Both the position numbers and the translations under genes were made by a program. From the NCBI RefSeq assembly GCF_012030425.1, contig NZ_JAAUVN010000001.1, positions 744,001-808,000 on the forward strand: a stretch of 64,000 nucleotides of DNA, given 5' to 3'. Source of the stretch: Sphingobacterium sp. B16(2022). GTDB taxonomy: Bacteria > Bacteroidota > Bacteroidia > Sphingobacteriales > Sphingobacteriaceae. A model generated the notes under the pieces. The model was not told where the DNA came from. It saw nothing but the letters and a program-made list of their open reading frames with translations, and made no database searches. Below, in pieces: positions 25,943-35,425 of this stretch (its first letter is position 1; every line of letters starts with the position of its first letter).

Positions 25943-27085
25943 ATGGCTACTACTGTACCAATTAAAGAAAACATTATAACATGGGCGCTAAACCGTGCAG
26001 GATACGATTTGGCCAAATTTTCCAGTAAGTATCCAGCTTTAAAAGTTGACCGTTGGTTGCAAGGAGATAAGCAACCAACTGTAAAACAACTTGAAGAATT
26101 TTCTAAAAAAGTACACATTCCTTTTGGTTATCTTTTTTTGCAGGAACCTCCCAATGAAGATATTGATTTTCCTTTTTTTCGTACAGGTAATTTATCTCCC
26201 AACTACCAAGTGAGTCCAAATGTTTACGACACAATACTAGATTTGCAACGAAGGCAAGACTGGCTGAGAGACTATTTAATACAATTAGAGATTCACCCTT
26301 TAGCATATGTTGGCAAATTTGGTGCCGATGCATCCATTGATATCTTTGTTAAAGATCTGAGAGATAAGCTGGGCTTACAAGCTGGCTGGACTATGAACTG
26401 TCCCACTTGGGAAGATACATTAGGTATATTAATAGATTCTATTGAGCGCATTGGTATTATTGTCATACAAAATGGGATAGTAGGGAATAATACTTCTAGA
26501 CTAATACCAGTTGAAGAGTGCCGAGGATTCGTTCTTGTAGATGAATACGTACCTTTTATGTTTCTAAATAATGCAGATGCTAAAGCTGCACAGCTTTTTA
26601 CTCTTATTCATGAGCTTGCCCATGTTTGGTTAGGTAAAAGTGCTGGATTTAATCAAGACCAATTATTACCTGCAAGTAACGAAACAGAGATTTTATGTGA
26701 TCGTGTTGCGGCTGAATTTTTAGTGCCAGCTCATATTTTACGGGAAGTCTGGAAAGATTTAGCAGATATTCAAAAACTTGCAACTCGCTTAAAAGTAAGT
26801 ACAATAGTTATAGCGCGACGTGCTCTGGATTTAGAGTTGATCAGCAAGACTCAGTTTTATACTTTCTACAACAAATATATAGAGCAATTTAGAGCTAAGA
26901 AAGGTGCCAGTGGTGGAAATTTCTACAGTACTTCAAAGCGTCGTGTGAGTCCAACCTTTGCAAGTTTTGTGGATAGTGCTGTTAAAAGTGGAGAGTTGAC
27001 CTATAAAGATGCATTTAAATTAACAGGCTTGTATGGTAATGTATATACACAATTCATTCAGAAACATGTAATAACGGTAAAATAA
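25943..27085 (+). CDS. ImmA/IrrE-family metallopeptidase with HTH-like N-terminus
   Basis: 380 aa. Residues ~1-75 resemble an XRE-type helix-turn-helix (WLQGDKQPTVKQLEEFSKKV). The zinc protease motif is HELAHVW at residues 223-229 with a downstream acidic helix (NETEILCDRVAAEFLVP). In this architecture the protein is usually the antitoxin/regulator of a following DUF4411 gene, whose start it overlaps by one base. A TAACTTTG -7-like box ends 5 bases before the ATG, which would give a nearly leaderless transcript. Confidence 0.88.
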   Translation: MATTVPIKENIITWALNRAGYDLAKFSSKYPALKVDRWLQGDKQPTVKQLEEFSKKVHIPFGYLFLQEPPNEDIDFPFFRTGNLSPNYQVSPNVYDTILDLQRRQDWLRDYLIQLEIHPLAYVGKFGADASIDIFVKDLRDKLGLQAGWTMNCPTWEDTLGILIDSIERIGIIVIQNGIVGNNTSRLIPVEECRGFVLVDEYVPFMFLNNADAKAAQLFTLIHELAHVWLGKSAGFNQDQLLPASNETEILCDRVAAEFLVPAHILREVWKDLADIQKLATRLKVSTIVIARRALDLELISKTQFYTFYNKYIEQFRAKKGASGGNFYSTSKRRVSPTFASFVDSAVKSGELTYKDAFKLTGLYGNVYTQFIQKHVITVK

Positions 27086-27585
27086 TGGTTCAATATGTTC
27101 TAGATACCAATTTTTTTGTACAGGCACATCGTATGCATTATCCTTTTGATATTTTCCCAAGTTTTTGGAATAAAATAAAAGAGCTTGCAGAGGTTGGTGT
27201 GATCGTCAGTCTTGACAAGGTAAGGAATGAATTAGTTCATAATAAGGATCATTTAACCGATTGGATCGAAACAGCCTTAACCAAGGATTTTTTTCAGCCC
27301 ACAGATATTGTTATAAATCAGTATATTGAGGTAGCCTCTTGGGCAGCTTCAAGAAGCAGTCATTATACTCAAGCAGCCTTAAATGAATTTTTAAATGTCG
27401 ATGAAGCCGATGCTTGGTTGGTAGCTTACTCCTTGGTAGATTGTCAAAATAGAATTTTGATCACCCATGAAATACCTCAACCTCAAGGAAGAAAAAAAAT
27501 TAAAATACCAGAGGCCTGCAATGCTACTGGAGTAGCTTTTATGGATGCAATAACCATGATGCGACAGATAGGAATAAGTTTTTAG
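27085..27585 (+). CDS. DUF4411 PIN-like putative toxin
   Basis: 166 aa. VLDTNFFVQAHRMHYPFDIF at the N-terminus carries the first Asp of a PIN-type nuclease, with further acidic residues in LDKVRNEL and DEADAWLVAYS. DUF4411 proteins are PIN-like and occur right after ImmA/IrrE-HTH proteins, as here. It probably cleaves RNA when not restrained by its partner. Complete length. Confidence 0.85.
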   Translation: MVQYVLDTNFFVQAHRMHYPFDIFPSFWNKIKELAEVGVIVSLDKVRNELVHNKDHLTDWIETALTKDFFQPTDIVINQYIEVASWAASRSSHYTQAALNEFLNVDEADAWLVAYSLVDCQNRILITHEIPQPQGRKKIKIPEACNATGVAFMDAITMMRQIGISF

Positions 27586-27672
27586 TATCTGTTATCTGGA
27601 GAACTCTTCATCGATTTCCATATTTACTAATAAAATCAATTTTATAATTGTAGCATTTAAGATAAAACATCT

Positions 27673-27696
27673 AAAGCCATTCTGTCAAGAATGGCG
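27673..27696 (+). terminator. Hairpin terminator, copy 3 of the YbjQ-repeat leader
   Basis: aagccattc/gaatggcg(t)t stem, as in the other copies; it may terminate the ImmA-DUF4411 pair. Confidence 0.55.
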
Positions 27697-27790
27697 TTAT
27701 GCGTTTTATACCTTCCTTACGGCTTCCCGTATTTTTTAATCAAACCGATCCTTTATTTTCGGGCTTTTAAAACAGTACTCATCATACACC

Positions 27791-28179
27791 ATGATCGTTA
27801 CCAGTACCAATACCATCGAGGAGAGAGAAGTCCTGCGTTATTTTGATCCTATTTCAGCAACAGCTGTTATTGGAGCCAATGCTTTGAGTGAAATAGGAGC
27901 CAGTTCCGTAGATTTTTCGGTGGGCGCTCCCGCAATTATGAAAACAAAAACAGGAGCTATATAAGAGCGTAGTGGAGTCTTTTAAGTAAAATGCGCGTAG
28001 CTATCGGGCATATGCCGTTATAGGCTTCAGCGTCAATATTGATGAGATCTCGGGCAAAGGAACTCGAATCGTTTATGATCACCGCTATCGGTACACCAGT
28101 ATTGCTTAATGAAATTAAACATATTCAAGCAGAAGCGGTAGGTGGAGATATCGATGGATCAATTATTAAGAACAAAGTC
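27791..28179 (+). pseudogene. YbjQ-like gene, frameshifted copy 3
   Basis: From ATG 27791 the sequence follows the full gene at 46331 for ~390 bases, with a one-base loss at gtagatttttcgg, a two-base loss at gaaaacaaaaacagg and the one-base gain (atcgtttatg) shared with copy 1. Homology stops exactly at aacaaagtc (28179), the same point as copy 2. The DNA from 28180 to about 28335 is not recognised. Confidence 0.85.
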
Positions 28180-28335
28180 AATAAAATAAATCCAGGTGAT
28201 GGACCCACTCTTCACCAATTATTAGAATCGTCAAGATTACTTCCACATTTTTGTCAACGACCAGCCCTAAGTTCTAAAGGTAGGAGAAGATTTGCCAACG
28301 ATCATTATTCCGTATTTAACGACAGTTTCTGCCGA

Positions 28336-28390
28336 TCCGATGGATAGCAAAATCTACTAAGGATAAATGTGTATAGATTTACATAAGTAA
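28336..28390 (+). promoter_or_regulatory. Shared upstream motif, weaker copy
   Basis: TTTACATAAGTAA at 28378-28390 is identical to that before the Dps-like gene at 40796. The distal half at 28336 (tccgatgg preceded by gccga) matches only partly the TTCACCGA element of the other three sites. The ATG of the next gene is 27 bases downstream. Confidence 0.45.
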
Positions 28391-28417
28391 TACAAACAAA
28401 CCTTAAAATTAAATATT

Positions 28418-28975
28418 ATGGAAATTATTCAAACGACCGAAAACACATTGAGCCATTCAATAGCAACTGCAATTATTAATGCACCAATTGAAAAAGTAAA
28501 TATTGCAGATTGGTTACTAAACTTACCAGATGCAGAATATCAAAGATGCTCTACTCAGCATATCGGTGCTGCAATTTCTACTACCTTCAATGGGGAACCT
28601 GTATCACTAAATGTTGAAACAATTGGTGACGCCTTGATGGTGCAGCACTATGTAGCAGTTATTCATGATGCTGATTATTGCCGTATGCTTTCCATTTCTG
28701 ATTCAATCACCAAAGGAGGACGCACAAAAGTTCAAGTTTTATGGGAACTAAAAGTTACGAAAATTGATCATAATACCTGCTTGTATACAAATGAGATCCA
28801 TGCGACTGCTACTCCAGAGATGCTGGATTATCTCAAAGAAAACGGCGTTAATCTCTCCAATGCAGCAGCAGCAAGACAAGCAGCTTCAGATGCACACAAT
28901 CATGAGGAGACACCCAATTTTGCAAAAAGTATCGAAAACAAAGCCATTACAGGACTATACAATCAGCCTTTCTAA
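28418..28975 (+). CDS. Conserved protein of unknown function
   Basis: 185 aa, soluble, no signal peptide. The pattern (early IATAIINAPIEKVNIADWL, later LWELKVTKIDHNTCLYTNEI) resembles an SRPBCC-like ligand-binding fold, but the match is loose. It is followed 49 bases later by a lipocalin-like gene and a quinone oxidoreductase gene, probably as one transcript driven by the motif at 28336-28390. Confidence 0.55.
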   Translation: MEIIQTTENTLSHSIATAIINAPIEKVNIADWLLNLPDAEYQRCSTQHIGAAISTTFNGEPVSLNVETIGDALMVQHYVAVIHDADYCRMLSISDSITKGGRTKVQVLWELKVTKIDHNTCLYTNEIHATATPEMLDYLKENGVNLSNAAAARQAASDAHNHEETPNFAKSIENKAITGLYNQPF

Positions 28976-29024
28976 CAGCAAGACGGTGTAGCATTAGTTG
29001 CACCTTATAAAAACTCTTTTAAAA

Positions 29025-29492
29025 ATGGAAGCGACATTATTTAAACGACTAATCGGTACCTGGACATTGGTGGAAATGATCGAGGTGAGGCTCGAAAATG
29101 GTGATATTTCCTATCCGATGGGTACATCACCCAAAGGTCTGATCATATATAATCCGGACGGCTATATGTCTGTGCAGATAATGAATCCTGAGCGGAAGAA
29201 CTTTGACAAAGAACGCTGGACAGGAGCCACAGCAGAAGAGTATGTGCAGGAAGGCTCTACTTATTTAGCCTATTCTGGCCCATTTGATGCTGATGAAGAA
29301 AAGCTGATATTGAGTCATACGATGTTTATTTCGCTTTTTCCAAACTGGAGTGGACAAACACAGAATAGGGTGATACGTTTTGAAAATGAATATCTGTTTT
29401 TGGAAAGTGGCAAACCTTTTCTCTCAGAGGGAAAAAAAGTTGTGCACAAACTTAAATGGAAAAGAGCTGAAAATTTAAAAACAAAAAGTTGA
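29025..29492 (+). CDS. Lipocalin-like domain protein
   Basis: 155 aa from ATG 29025, preferred to an upstream TTG at 28998. LIGTWTLVEM at the start, then GTSPKGLIIYNPDGYMSVQI and a late LKWKRA strand fit the single-barrel Lipocalin_5 family, often encoded beside oxidoreductases. Ligand unknown. The stop lies 5 bases before the next ATG. Confidence 0.8.
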   Translation: MEATLFKRLIGTWTLVEMIEVRLENGDISYPMGTSPKGLIIYNPDGYMSVQIMNPERKNFDKERWTGATAEEYVQEGSTYLAYSGPFDADEEKLILSHTMFISLFPNWSGQTQNRVIRFENEYLFLESGKPFLSEGKKVVHKLKWKRAENLKTKS

Positions 29493-29497
29493 AACAT

Positions 29498-30466
29498 ATG
29501 AAAGCGGTCGTTATAACAAGTTACGGGGGCCCAGAGGTCCTGCAGCTGAGAGAATTTGAAACTCCGATACCTATTGCAGACCAAGTTCTGATCGAAGTAA
29601 AAGCAGCGGGTCTCAATAGATCTGATATTTTTCAACGAGAGGGTAATTATCCTGCGCCCGCAGGTGTACCTGCAGACATATTGGGTCTGGAAATAGCAGG
29701 TATAATCGTAGAATGTGGTCCTCAGGTCAGAAACTTTAAGGTGGGGGATAAGGTGTGCGCACTGCTCACTGGTGGCGGGTATGCAGAATTTGTAAGCGTG
29801 CGTGAAGGACAATGCCTTGAAATACCTGCAGAGCTTACTTATGCCGAGGCTGCAAGTTTACCCGAGACAGTTTTTACCGTATGGTCCAATGTCTTTCAGA
29901 GAGCGGCATTAAAGCCCGGTGAAACTCTTCTAATACATGGCGGTAATAGTGGAATTGGTATTACAGGCATTCAGTTGGCGCATGCGCTTGGATCACGCGT
30001 CGTTGTGACAGTAGGATCTGATGAAAAAGGTCAGAACTGTATAGAACTAGGAGCAGATTTTTATATAAACTATAAAAATCAGGATTTTGAAAAAGAACTC
30101 CAGCAGGAAGGCATAGACGTTATCCTGGATATGATCGGAGGTGATTATGTACGAAAAAACATCAATATCCTTAAGCCCGAAGGAAGGCTTGTCTATATCA
30201 ATGCTGTCTCCAGTAGTCATGTGGACCTTGATATCTGGCAAATGATGATCAAGCGTTTAACGATCACGGGGAGTACATTAAGAAGCCGTGAGTATGAATT
30301 TAAGAAATATTTAACAGCCGAAGTTAAAAAACATGTATGGCCACTACTTGAATCAAAAAAGATCAAACCTGTCATTTTTCAGACATTTCCCTTTGATGAA
30401 GCATCGCATGCGCATAAGCTGTTAGAAAAGGGCACACATACAGGTAAGATTATTCTTGTTAGATAG
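29498..30466 (+). CDS. NAD(P)H:quinone oxidoreductase, zeta-crystallin/PIG3 type
   Basis: 322 aa from ATG 29498. MDR-superfamily features: GLNRSDIFQREGNYP, GLEIAGII, nucleotide-binding IHGGNSGIGITGIQLA, and GRLVYINA. No zinc ligands of classical alcohol dehydrogenases are seen. It reduces quinones or enones with NADPH in the cytoplasm, consistent with the other redox genes around. It is third in the 28418-30466 unit. Confidence 0.9.
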   Translation: MKAVVITSYGGPEVLQLREFETPIPIADQVLIEVKAAGLNRSDIFQREGNYPAPAGVPADILGLEIAGIIVECGPQVRNFKVGDKVCALLTGGGYAEFVSVREGQCLEIPAELTYAEAASLPETVFTVWSNVFQRAALKPGETLLIHGGNSGIGITGIQLAHALGSRVVVTVGSDEKGQNCIELGADFYINYKNQDFEKELQQEGIDVILDMIGGDYVRKNINILKPEGRLVYINAVSSSHVDLDIWQMMIKRLTITGSTLRSREYEFKKYLTAEVKKHVWPLLESKKIKPVIFQTFPFDEASHAHKLLEKGTHTGKIILVR

Positions 30467-30512
30467 CGCTGGTAATTAATTATAAAAAAATAACACTAAA
30501 AACAATCATATT

Positions 30513-30986
30513 ATGAAAGCAAATATTGGAATAACCGAATCAAACACAGATGCTATTGCTGCACAATTGGCAAAATTATTGGCTGATGAAACTGTACTTT
30601 ATATCAAAATCAGAAATGCCCACTGGAATGTAACGGGAGACAATTTCCATGCAAACCATATCTTCTTTGAAGAACAATACAAGCAATTGGACGAGTTTAT
30701 CGATAACGTTGCTGAACGTCTGCGTAAAATTGGCCATTATGCACCCGCAACCATGAAAAGCTACTTGGAACTGACACACCTTACAGAATATAGCGACAGG
30801 ACAAATGATGGTCTTGGCTACATGAAAGACTTATTAGCAGACCATGAAAGCATCATTGAATTTTTACGTGGAAACATTACTCCTTTTGCAGAAGTATATA
30901 AAGATTACGGATCCAGTGACTTTATTACTGGACTAATGGAGGCACATGAACAGATGGCATGGATGATCCGGTCGTATTTTAGATAG
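30513..30986 (+). CDS. dps: Dps-family ferritin-like protein
   Basis: 157 aa, full length. The ferroxidase-site pattern is present: NAHWNVTGDNFHANHIFFEEQYKQLDEFID, including the His and Asp/Glu residues shared between subunits. Dps shells oxidise Fe(II) with peroxide, store iron and shield DNA. It lies 46 bases after the quinone oxidoreductase. A second, truncated copy is at 40527-40796. Confidence 0.93.
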   Translation: MKANIGITESNTDAIAAQLAKLLADETVLYIKIRNAHWNVTGDNFHANHIFFEEQYKQLDEFIDNVAERLRKIGHYAPATMKSYLELTHLTEYSDRTNDGLGYMKDLLADHESIIEFLRGNITPFAEVYKDYGSSDFITGLMEAHEQMAWMIRSYFR

Positions 30987-31020
30987 GAGCTTTCGATTAC
31001 TGATAAAAGAAAGTAATAAG

Positions 31021-31028
31021 TATATTTG
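31021..31028 (+). promoter_or_regulatory. Bacteroidota-type -7 box (TATATTTG)
   Basis: TATATTTG fits TAnnTTTG, 27 bases before the LytTR regulator's ATG. No standard -33 box was found. Confidence 0.35.
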
Positions 31029-31054
31029 TCATATTAACATATATACTTATTACT

Positions 31055-31750
31055 ATGAAAGCGCTCATCGTTGACGATAATGATATTGCAAGAACGACTT
31101 TGGCCCATCTTGCAAAGCAGGTTCCGGATCTTACTATTGCTCAGGAGTTTCCAAATGCTATAGAGGCATATCATTATATTCAGAAAAATGAGATAGACCT
31201 GATATTTCTTGATATTGAAATGCCAGAAATGACTGGAATCGAACTTACCAAAATTTTATCAGGGAAAGACACGATAATCATATTCACTTCCTCGAAAAAG
31301 GAATATGCAATTGAGGCTTTTGAGCTCAATATTGCAGATTATATTTTAAAACCCATTTCTCCCGTTCGATTTTTACAGGCGGTCGAGAAAGCCCAGGCAA
31401 TTCTTGAGAGCAGAAAAGAGCATGTGCAGGTTACTCATGATGAATTTTTGTTTGTCAGGGATTCAAATGTGACAAGGCGACTGAAACTAGAAGATATTTT
31501 TTATGCTGAGGCCATGGGAGATTATGTGAAATTTTATACAAAAGAAAAGATGTTTGCTATTCATGGCAAGATGAAAACTGCAGAAGAGCGCTTACCTAAG
31601 AATGATTTTATAAGAGTACATCGATCTTTTATAGTATGTGTCAGCAAAATAGATACATTAGAGGACGGAGGTATTATGATAAACGGTAAGTTTATTCCAA
31701 TAGCAGATGCGTATCGCAAGTCTCTGAATACACGATTGAATGTATTTTAG
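31055..31750 (+). CDS. LytTR-family response regulator
   Basis: 231 aa. Receiver domain ~1-120 with acidic pocket DDND, phospho-acceptor Asp53 (FLDIEMPEMTG) and Lys in YILKPI. LytTR DNA-binding domain ~130-231 (EDIFYAEAMGDYVKFYT, IRVHRSFIV). Likely partnered with the hybrid kinase that starts 61 bases downstream. It may control the stress genes here; direct evidence is lacking. Confidence 0.92.
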   Translation: MKALIVDDNDIARTTLAHLAKQVPDLTIAQEFPNAIEAYHYIQKNEIDLIFLDIEMPEMTGIELTKILSGKDTIIIFTSSKKEYAIEAFELNIADYILKPISPVRFLQAVEKAQAILESRKEHVQVTHDEFLFVRDSNVTRRLKLEDIFYAEAMGDYVKFYTKEKMFAIHGKMKTAEERLPKNDFIRVHRSFIVCVSKIDTLEDGGIMINGKFIPIADAYRKSLNTRLNVF

Positions 31751-31811
31751 GCATTTACTTAGTTATTTTCATCCTAAGCCATAATTCAGCCAATCCTCTT
31801 AACTTTTGTTT

Positions 31812-34022
31812 ATGACAAGTAATTCTATCATGAATAGTAAAAGATTTAGCTATTTTATAATTCTGACATTTATAGTAGGAACAATACTGCTGATTGTCGT
31901 TCAGATCAATTCTGCAAGAAATACAGAAGCACTTATCCATAACAATAATACGCTGCTGAACGAGCTACGCGCGAGCAATCACCTGCGGGAAATAGACCGC
32001 GATATCCTTGGTGTGGAAAGTAGGATCAGAGCTTCGATAGCCACTAATGATACCACCCATCTGGAAGGAATCGATAAAAAGATAAATCAGATTGAAAATT
32101 TTTTGGATTCCTTGTCCCGAGATAATTTCGATCCTGTGGAGGAAAAACTTATTCAACGTCTACGTACCCTTGCCATGGACAAAAAAATAGTTCGGGATGA
32201 GCTCTTGGCACGCTATGCTTCTCTTGGCAATATGGATGACCGGACCTCGATTGCCAATCCTAGGGCCAGATTAATTTCTAATGAAATTACAGGCATAACA
32301 GCTAAGATTTATAAGAGCAGACAGCTACACATGACTGAACTCAGCCGACAGAGTGAGGAAATGGGCAGAAAAGCGAGGCTATACGATATTTCCCTTTTGG
32401 TTTTATTAATTTTGAGCGGTTCTGTGGTTGGATTTCATATCTTACGCCAATTCCGACGACAACGTATCTTGATTGAAGAACTAGATGCTGCTGAAAAGAA
32501 AGCTTCCATCGCAGCCCAGACAAAGGAGAACTTTTTAGCCAATATGAGTCATGAGATTAGAACGCCACTCAGTGGAATTCTGGGCTTCACCAATCTGCTT
32601 CAAAAAAGGAAACTAGATGCTACCTCTTCCGAATTTGTTTCATCTATTCAACAATCCGGTGAAAGTTTGATGACTATTATCAACGATATATTGGATCTTT
32701 CCAAAATAGAGGCTGGCATGATGCGTATCACGAGTGGCACATTCAGTATTAATGGATTGCTGAATTCAGTGGAAACTCTTTTTACTGTAAGAGCAAAAGA
32801 AAAAGGATTGTCGATTTCAAGTAAGGTCGGTCCTTCCATTCCTGATACGCTAATAGGTGATGCCACCAGGCTTACCCAGATTTTGGTAAACTTAATCGGA
32901 AATGCAATCAAATTTACGAAGCAAGGAAGTATTCATATTGAAATCTACAACAAAAGCAGAAGTGAAAATGAAGTTGTGGTTGGATTTAATATTTCTGATA
33001 CGGGAATCGGAATCGACAAGGAAAAACTTAGCGAAGTTTTTGAGCGCTTTAATCAAGGAGAAGATTCTATAACTCGCAATTATGGAGGGACAGGACTTGG
33101 GCTTTCCATTGTCAAAAACCTTGTATTACTACAGCACGGTGATATTGAAGTACAGAGTGAGCAGGGAAAAGGCACAATTTTTAAGTTTTTTATTCCTTAT
33201 GGTATAGCTAAAGAGCAATTGGTAACAGTCCCACATATTGACACTGATTATTTTAAAGATCAATCCTATGTACCGCTTCATATCTTAGTTGTGGATGATA
33301 ATACGATGAACCAAAGTTTGATGAAGCATATGCTCGGACAATGGAATGTCGATTTTGAGATTGTTTCCAATGGGCAGGAGGCCGTGGATTATCTGAAAAA
33401 TAAACACTCCGACCTTATTTTGATGGATTTGCAGATGCCCCAGCTGGATGGGTATGCTGCAACACAGCATATCCGAGATGTATTGCAATTGGATATTCCT
33501 ATCATTGCCATGACCGCGCATGCCTTGGCAGGTGAAAGGGAAAAATGCCTCAGCAGAGGAATGAACGAATATCTTTCCAAACCCATTAACCAAGAAGAAC
33601 TCTTTAAACTTATTTCACATTTTGGCATCGGATTCCAGAGTACAGCACAGATCGAAGAAAACTCGGATAAGGAGGAGTTTATTTTTTTAGATCTCGCGTA
33701 CATGCGTTTGGTAAGCCGAGGAGACAGAACTTTTGAACGAACTGTCACCAGACAGTTTATTGACAAGATCCCTGGTCAAGTACAACAGTTACAGATTGCG
33801 TATGCAAATAGTGATTTCTCTAAATTTAAATTGAGAGCACATGATTTTAAAACCAGTGTAGCAATTATGGGATTGCTCCCAGTGCTTGATGATGAGCTTG
33901 ATGCGCTTGAATTTATGACAGAGCAAAATACAGTATCCGAAGAGATTCTAAGCAAAGTTGCTCATATATTAGACACAGCTGTCAAAGAAGCAGAGCAGTT
34001 GCTGTCAACTTATGATACCTAA
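31812..34022 (+). CDS. Hybrid sensor histidine kinase with receiver and HPt domains
   Basis: 736 aa from ATG 31812; a TTG two codons earlier is possible. N-terminal helix (~12-34), an extracytoplasmic, mostly helical sensor of ~155 residues resembling CHASE3, second helix (~190-212), HisKA with His247 (MSHEIRTPLSG), HATPase (LIGNAIKF, DTGIGI, GTGLGLSI), receiver with Asp538 (LILMDLQMPQLDG), and a C-terminal HPt-like helix bundle with His677 (RAHDFKTSV). A full internal phosphorelay is therefore encoded in one protein, which can pass phosphate to the LytTR regulator. Confidence 0.92.
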   Translation: MTSNSIMNSKRFSYFIILTFIVGTILLIVVQINSARNTEALIHNNNTLLNELRASNHLREIDRDILGVESRIRASIATNDTTHLEGIDKKINQIENFLDSLSRDNFDPVEEKLIQRLRTLAMDKKIVRDELLARYASLGNMDDRTSIANPRARLISNEITGITAKIYKSRQLHMTELSRQSEEMGRKARLYDISLLVLLILSGSVVGFHILRQFRRQRILIEELDAAEKKASIAAQTKENFLANMSHEIRTPLSGILGFTNLLQKRKLDATSSEFVSSIQQSGESLMTIINDILDLSKIEAGMMRITSGTFSINGLLNSVETLFTVRAKEKGLSISSKVGPSIPDTLIGDATRLTQILVNLIGNAIKFTKQGSIHIEIYNKSRSENEVVVGFNISDTGIGIDKEKLSEVFERFNQGEDSITRNYGGTGLGLSIVKNLVLLQHGDIEVQSEQGKGTIFKFFIPYGIAKEQLVTVPHIDTDYFKDQSYVPLHILVVDDNTMNQSLMKHMLGQWNVDFEIVSNGQEAVDYLKNKHSDLILMDLQMPQLDGYAATQHIRDVLQLDIPIIAMTAHALAGEREKCLSRGMNEYLSKPINQEELFKLISHFGIGFQSTAQIEENSDKEEFIFLDLAYMRLVSRGDRTFERTVTRQFIDKIPGQVQQLQIAYANSDFSKFKLRAHDFKTSVAIMGLLPVLDDELDALEFMTEQNTVSEEILSKVAHILDTAVKEAEQLLSTYDT

Positions 34023-34049
34023 CATCCGATTTAAAATAAGTAATTAGAA

Positions 34050-34083
34050 GATCATCAAGTCATGCTTGATGATCTTTTTTTAT
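34050..34083 (+). terminator. Strong intrinsic terminator
   Basis: Perfect 10-bp stem gatcatcaag/cttgatgatc, 5-base loop, then at least eight T. It ends the kinase transcript. Confidence 0.92.
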
Positions 34084-34155
34084 TCAATATTTACGTGAAA
34101 ATGTATTGCATCCAAGATTACCAAAACATCTCTTTTTAACGACTCGTTTTGCCTA

Positions 34156-34210
34156 TTCACCGAATCCTGTTTGAAAATATTTAATTGTTAATGTAGCTTT
34201 AAGAGAGTAA
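34156..34210 (+). promoter_or_regulatory. Shared upstream motif before the alpha/beta hydrolase
   Basis: TTCACCGA at 34156-34163 and TTTAAGAGAGTAA at 34198-34210, start-to-start distance 42 bases, ATG 39 bases further. The same two halves at the same distance occur before the bicupin gene and the second Dps-like gene. Confidence 0.6.
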
Positions 34211-34249
34211 ACAAGAAAATAGATTTATTAATATTTAAACCATATAATT

Positions 34250-35071
34250 ATGAGCACTTTAAAACTAAAAGACGGCACAGAGATTTTTTACAAAGACCAA
34301 GGACAAGGACCAATATTGATGTTTCACCACGGATGGCCATTATCTTCAGATGATTGGGATGCACAAGTGATTTTCTTCCTTCAGAGAGGATATCGCATAG
34401 TCGCTCACGATCGGCGAGGACATGGTAGATCAAGTCAGGATATTTACGGACATACCATTGAGCAATATGCTGCTGATGCTGCAGAACTTGTAGAATTTCT
34501 TGATCTTAAAGATGTTGTCCATATTGGTCACTCAACCGGGGGCGGTGAAGTAATTCGTTATGTGAACAAATATGCAAAAGGAAGAGCAAAAAAAGCAGTA
34601 CTTATAAGTGCTGTTCCTCCGATCATGGTACAAAATGAAAATAATCTTGATGGTGTGCCAATTGAGGTTTTTGATAATATCAGGGATCAAACTTTGAACA
34701 ACAGACAACAGTTTTATATCGATCTGACACTTCCTTTTTATGGCTATAACAGAGATGGAGCTGATGTTAAGGAAGGAGTCCGAAGAAATTGGTGGAGACA
34801 GGGGATGATGGGCGGTATAGTTGCCCATTATGATGGGATCAAAGCTTTTTCAGAGACAGATTTTAAGGAAGACCTGAAAGCTGTTGATATTCCTGTCTTG
34901 ATATTACACGGTGAGGATGATCAGATTGTCCCTTACGAAAATGCTGGCGTTAAATCTGTTAAACTATTAAAAAACGGAAAGTTGATTACATATCCAGGAT
35001 TTCCGCACGGAATGCCTACAACAGAGGCGCCTACGATTAATAAGGATATTCTAGCCTTTATTGAATCATAA
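34250..35071 (+). CDS. Alpha/beta hydrolase, non-heme chloroperoxidase type
   Basis: 273 aa. HHGWPLSSDDWD (oxyanion region), HDRRGHGRSS, nucleophile Ser in GHSTGGGEVIRY, acid in HGEDDQIVP, and His in FPHGMP. This is the close pattern of cofactor-free haloperoxidases/arylesterases. Cytosolic, single gene between two terminators. Its upstream motif suggests co-regulation with other redox genes. Confidence 0.9.
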   Translation: MSTLKLKDGTEIFYKDQGQGPILMFHHGWPLSSDDWDAQVIFFLQRGYRIVAHDRRGHGRSSQDIYGHTIEQYAADAAELVEFLDLKDVVHIGHSTGGGEVIRYVNKYAKGRAKKAVLISAVPPIMVQNENNLDGVPIEVFDNIRDQTLNNRQQFYIDLTLPFYGYNRDGADVKEGVRRNWWRQGMMGGIVAHYDGIKAFSETDFKEDLKAVDIPVLILHGEDDQIVPYENAGVKSVKLLKNGKLITYPGFPHGMPTTEAPTINKDILAFIES

Positions 35072-35100
35072 ATTACAGTTTCAAAAATTAAGTATCGTAT

Positions 35101-35132
35101 AAAAAGTGAGCTCCAGAGCTCACTTTTTTTTT
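35101..35132 (+). terminator. Strong intrinsic terminator
   Basis: aaaagtgagctc/gagctcactttt stem with a short loop and a T9 run. Confidence 0.9.
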
Positions 35133-35336
35133 GTCAACAAACTAAATCAACCTGCTTCTCATCTAATCTCATAAACCTTTTTAATTGATACGTTGCGATT
35201 ACATTGTTCGTCCTTGACCGCATTTTCCTATGATCTACGCTGTAAAAATAATCGTTCTTTAATGATTGCCGAAGAACCAATACTTCGGAGAAAAAATGTC
35301 TTGCTATATTTCCGGTTCAACGATCATATCTGCCTG

Positions 35337-35391
35337 TTCACCGAAAGTCGGAAACAACAGATTGCTTTCTTATGTAGATTTACAATAGTAA
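35337..35391 (+). promoter_or_regulatory. Shared upstream motif before the bicupin gene
   Basis: TTCACCGA at 35337-35344 and TTTACAATAGTAA at 35379-35391, start-to-start 42 bases; the ATG is 34 bases further. Confidence 0.6.
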
Positions 35392-35425
35392 AAAACAAGA
35401 ATATGAATCATTAAAATACAATATT

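Noticed and set aside
28039..28347. 102-codon plus-strand frame as an independent gene
   Set aside because: Its first half is simply the YbjQ frame of broken copy 3; the rest is unrelated sequence read through.
29315..29812. 165-codon minus-strand frame
   Set aside because: It overlaps two well-supported plus-strand genes (lipocalin-like and quinone oxidoreductase) and has no recognisable motif.
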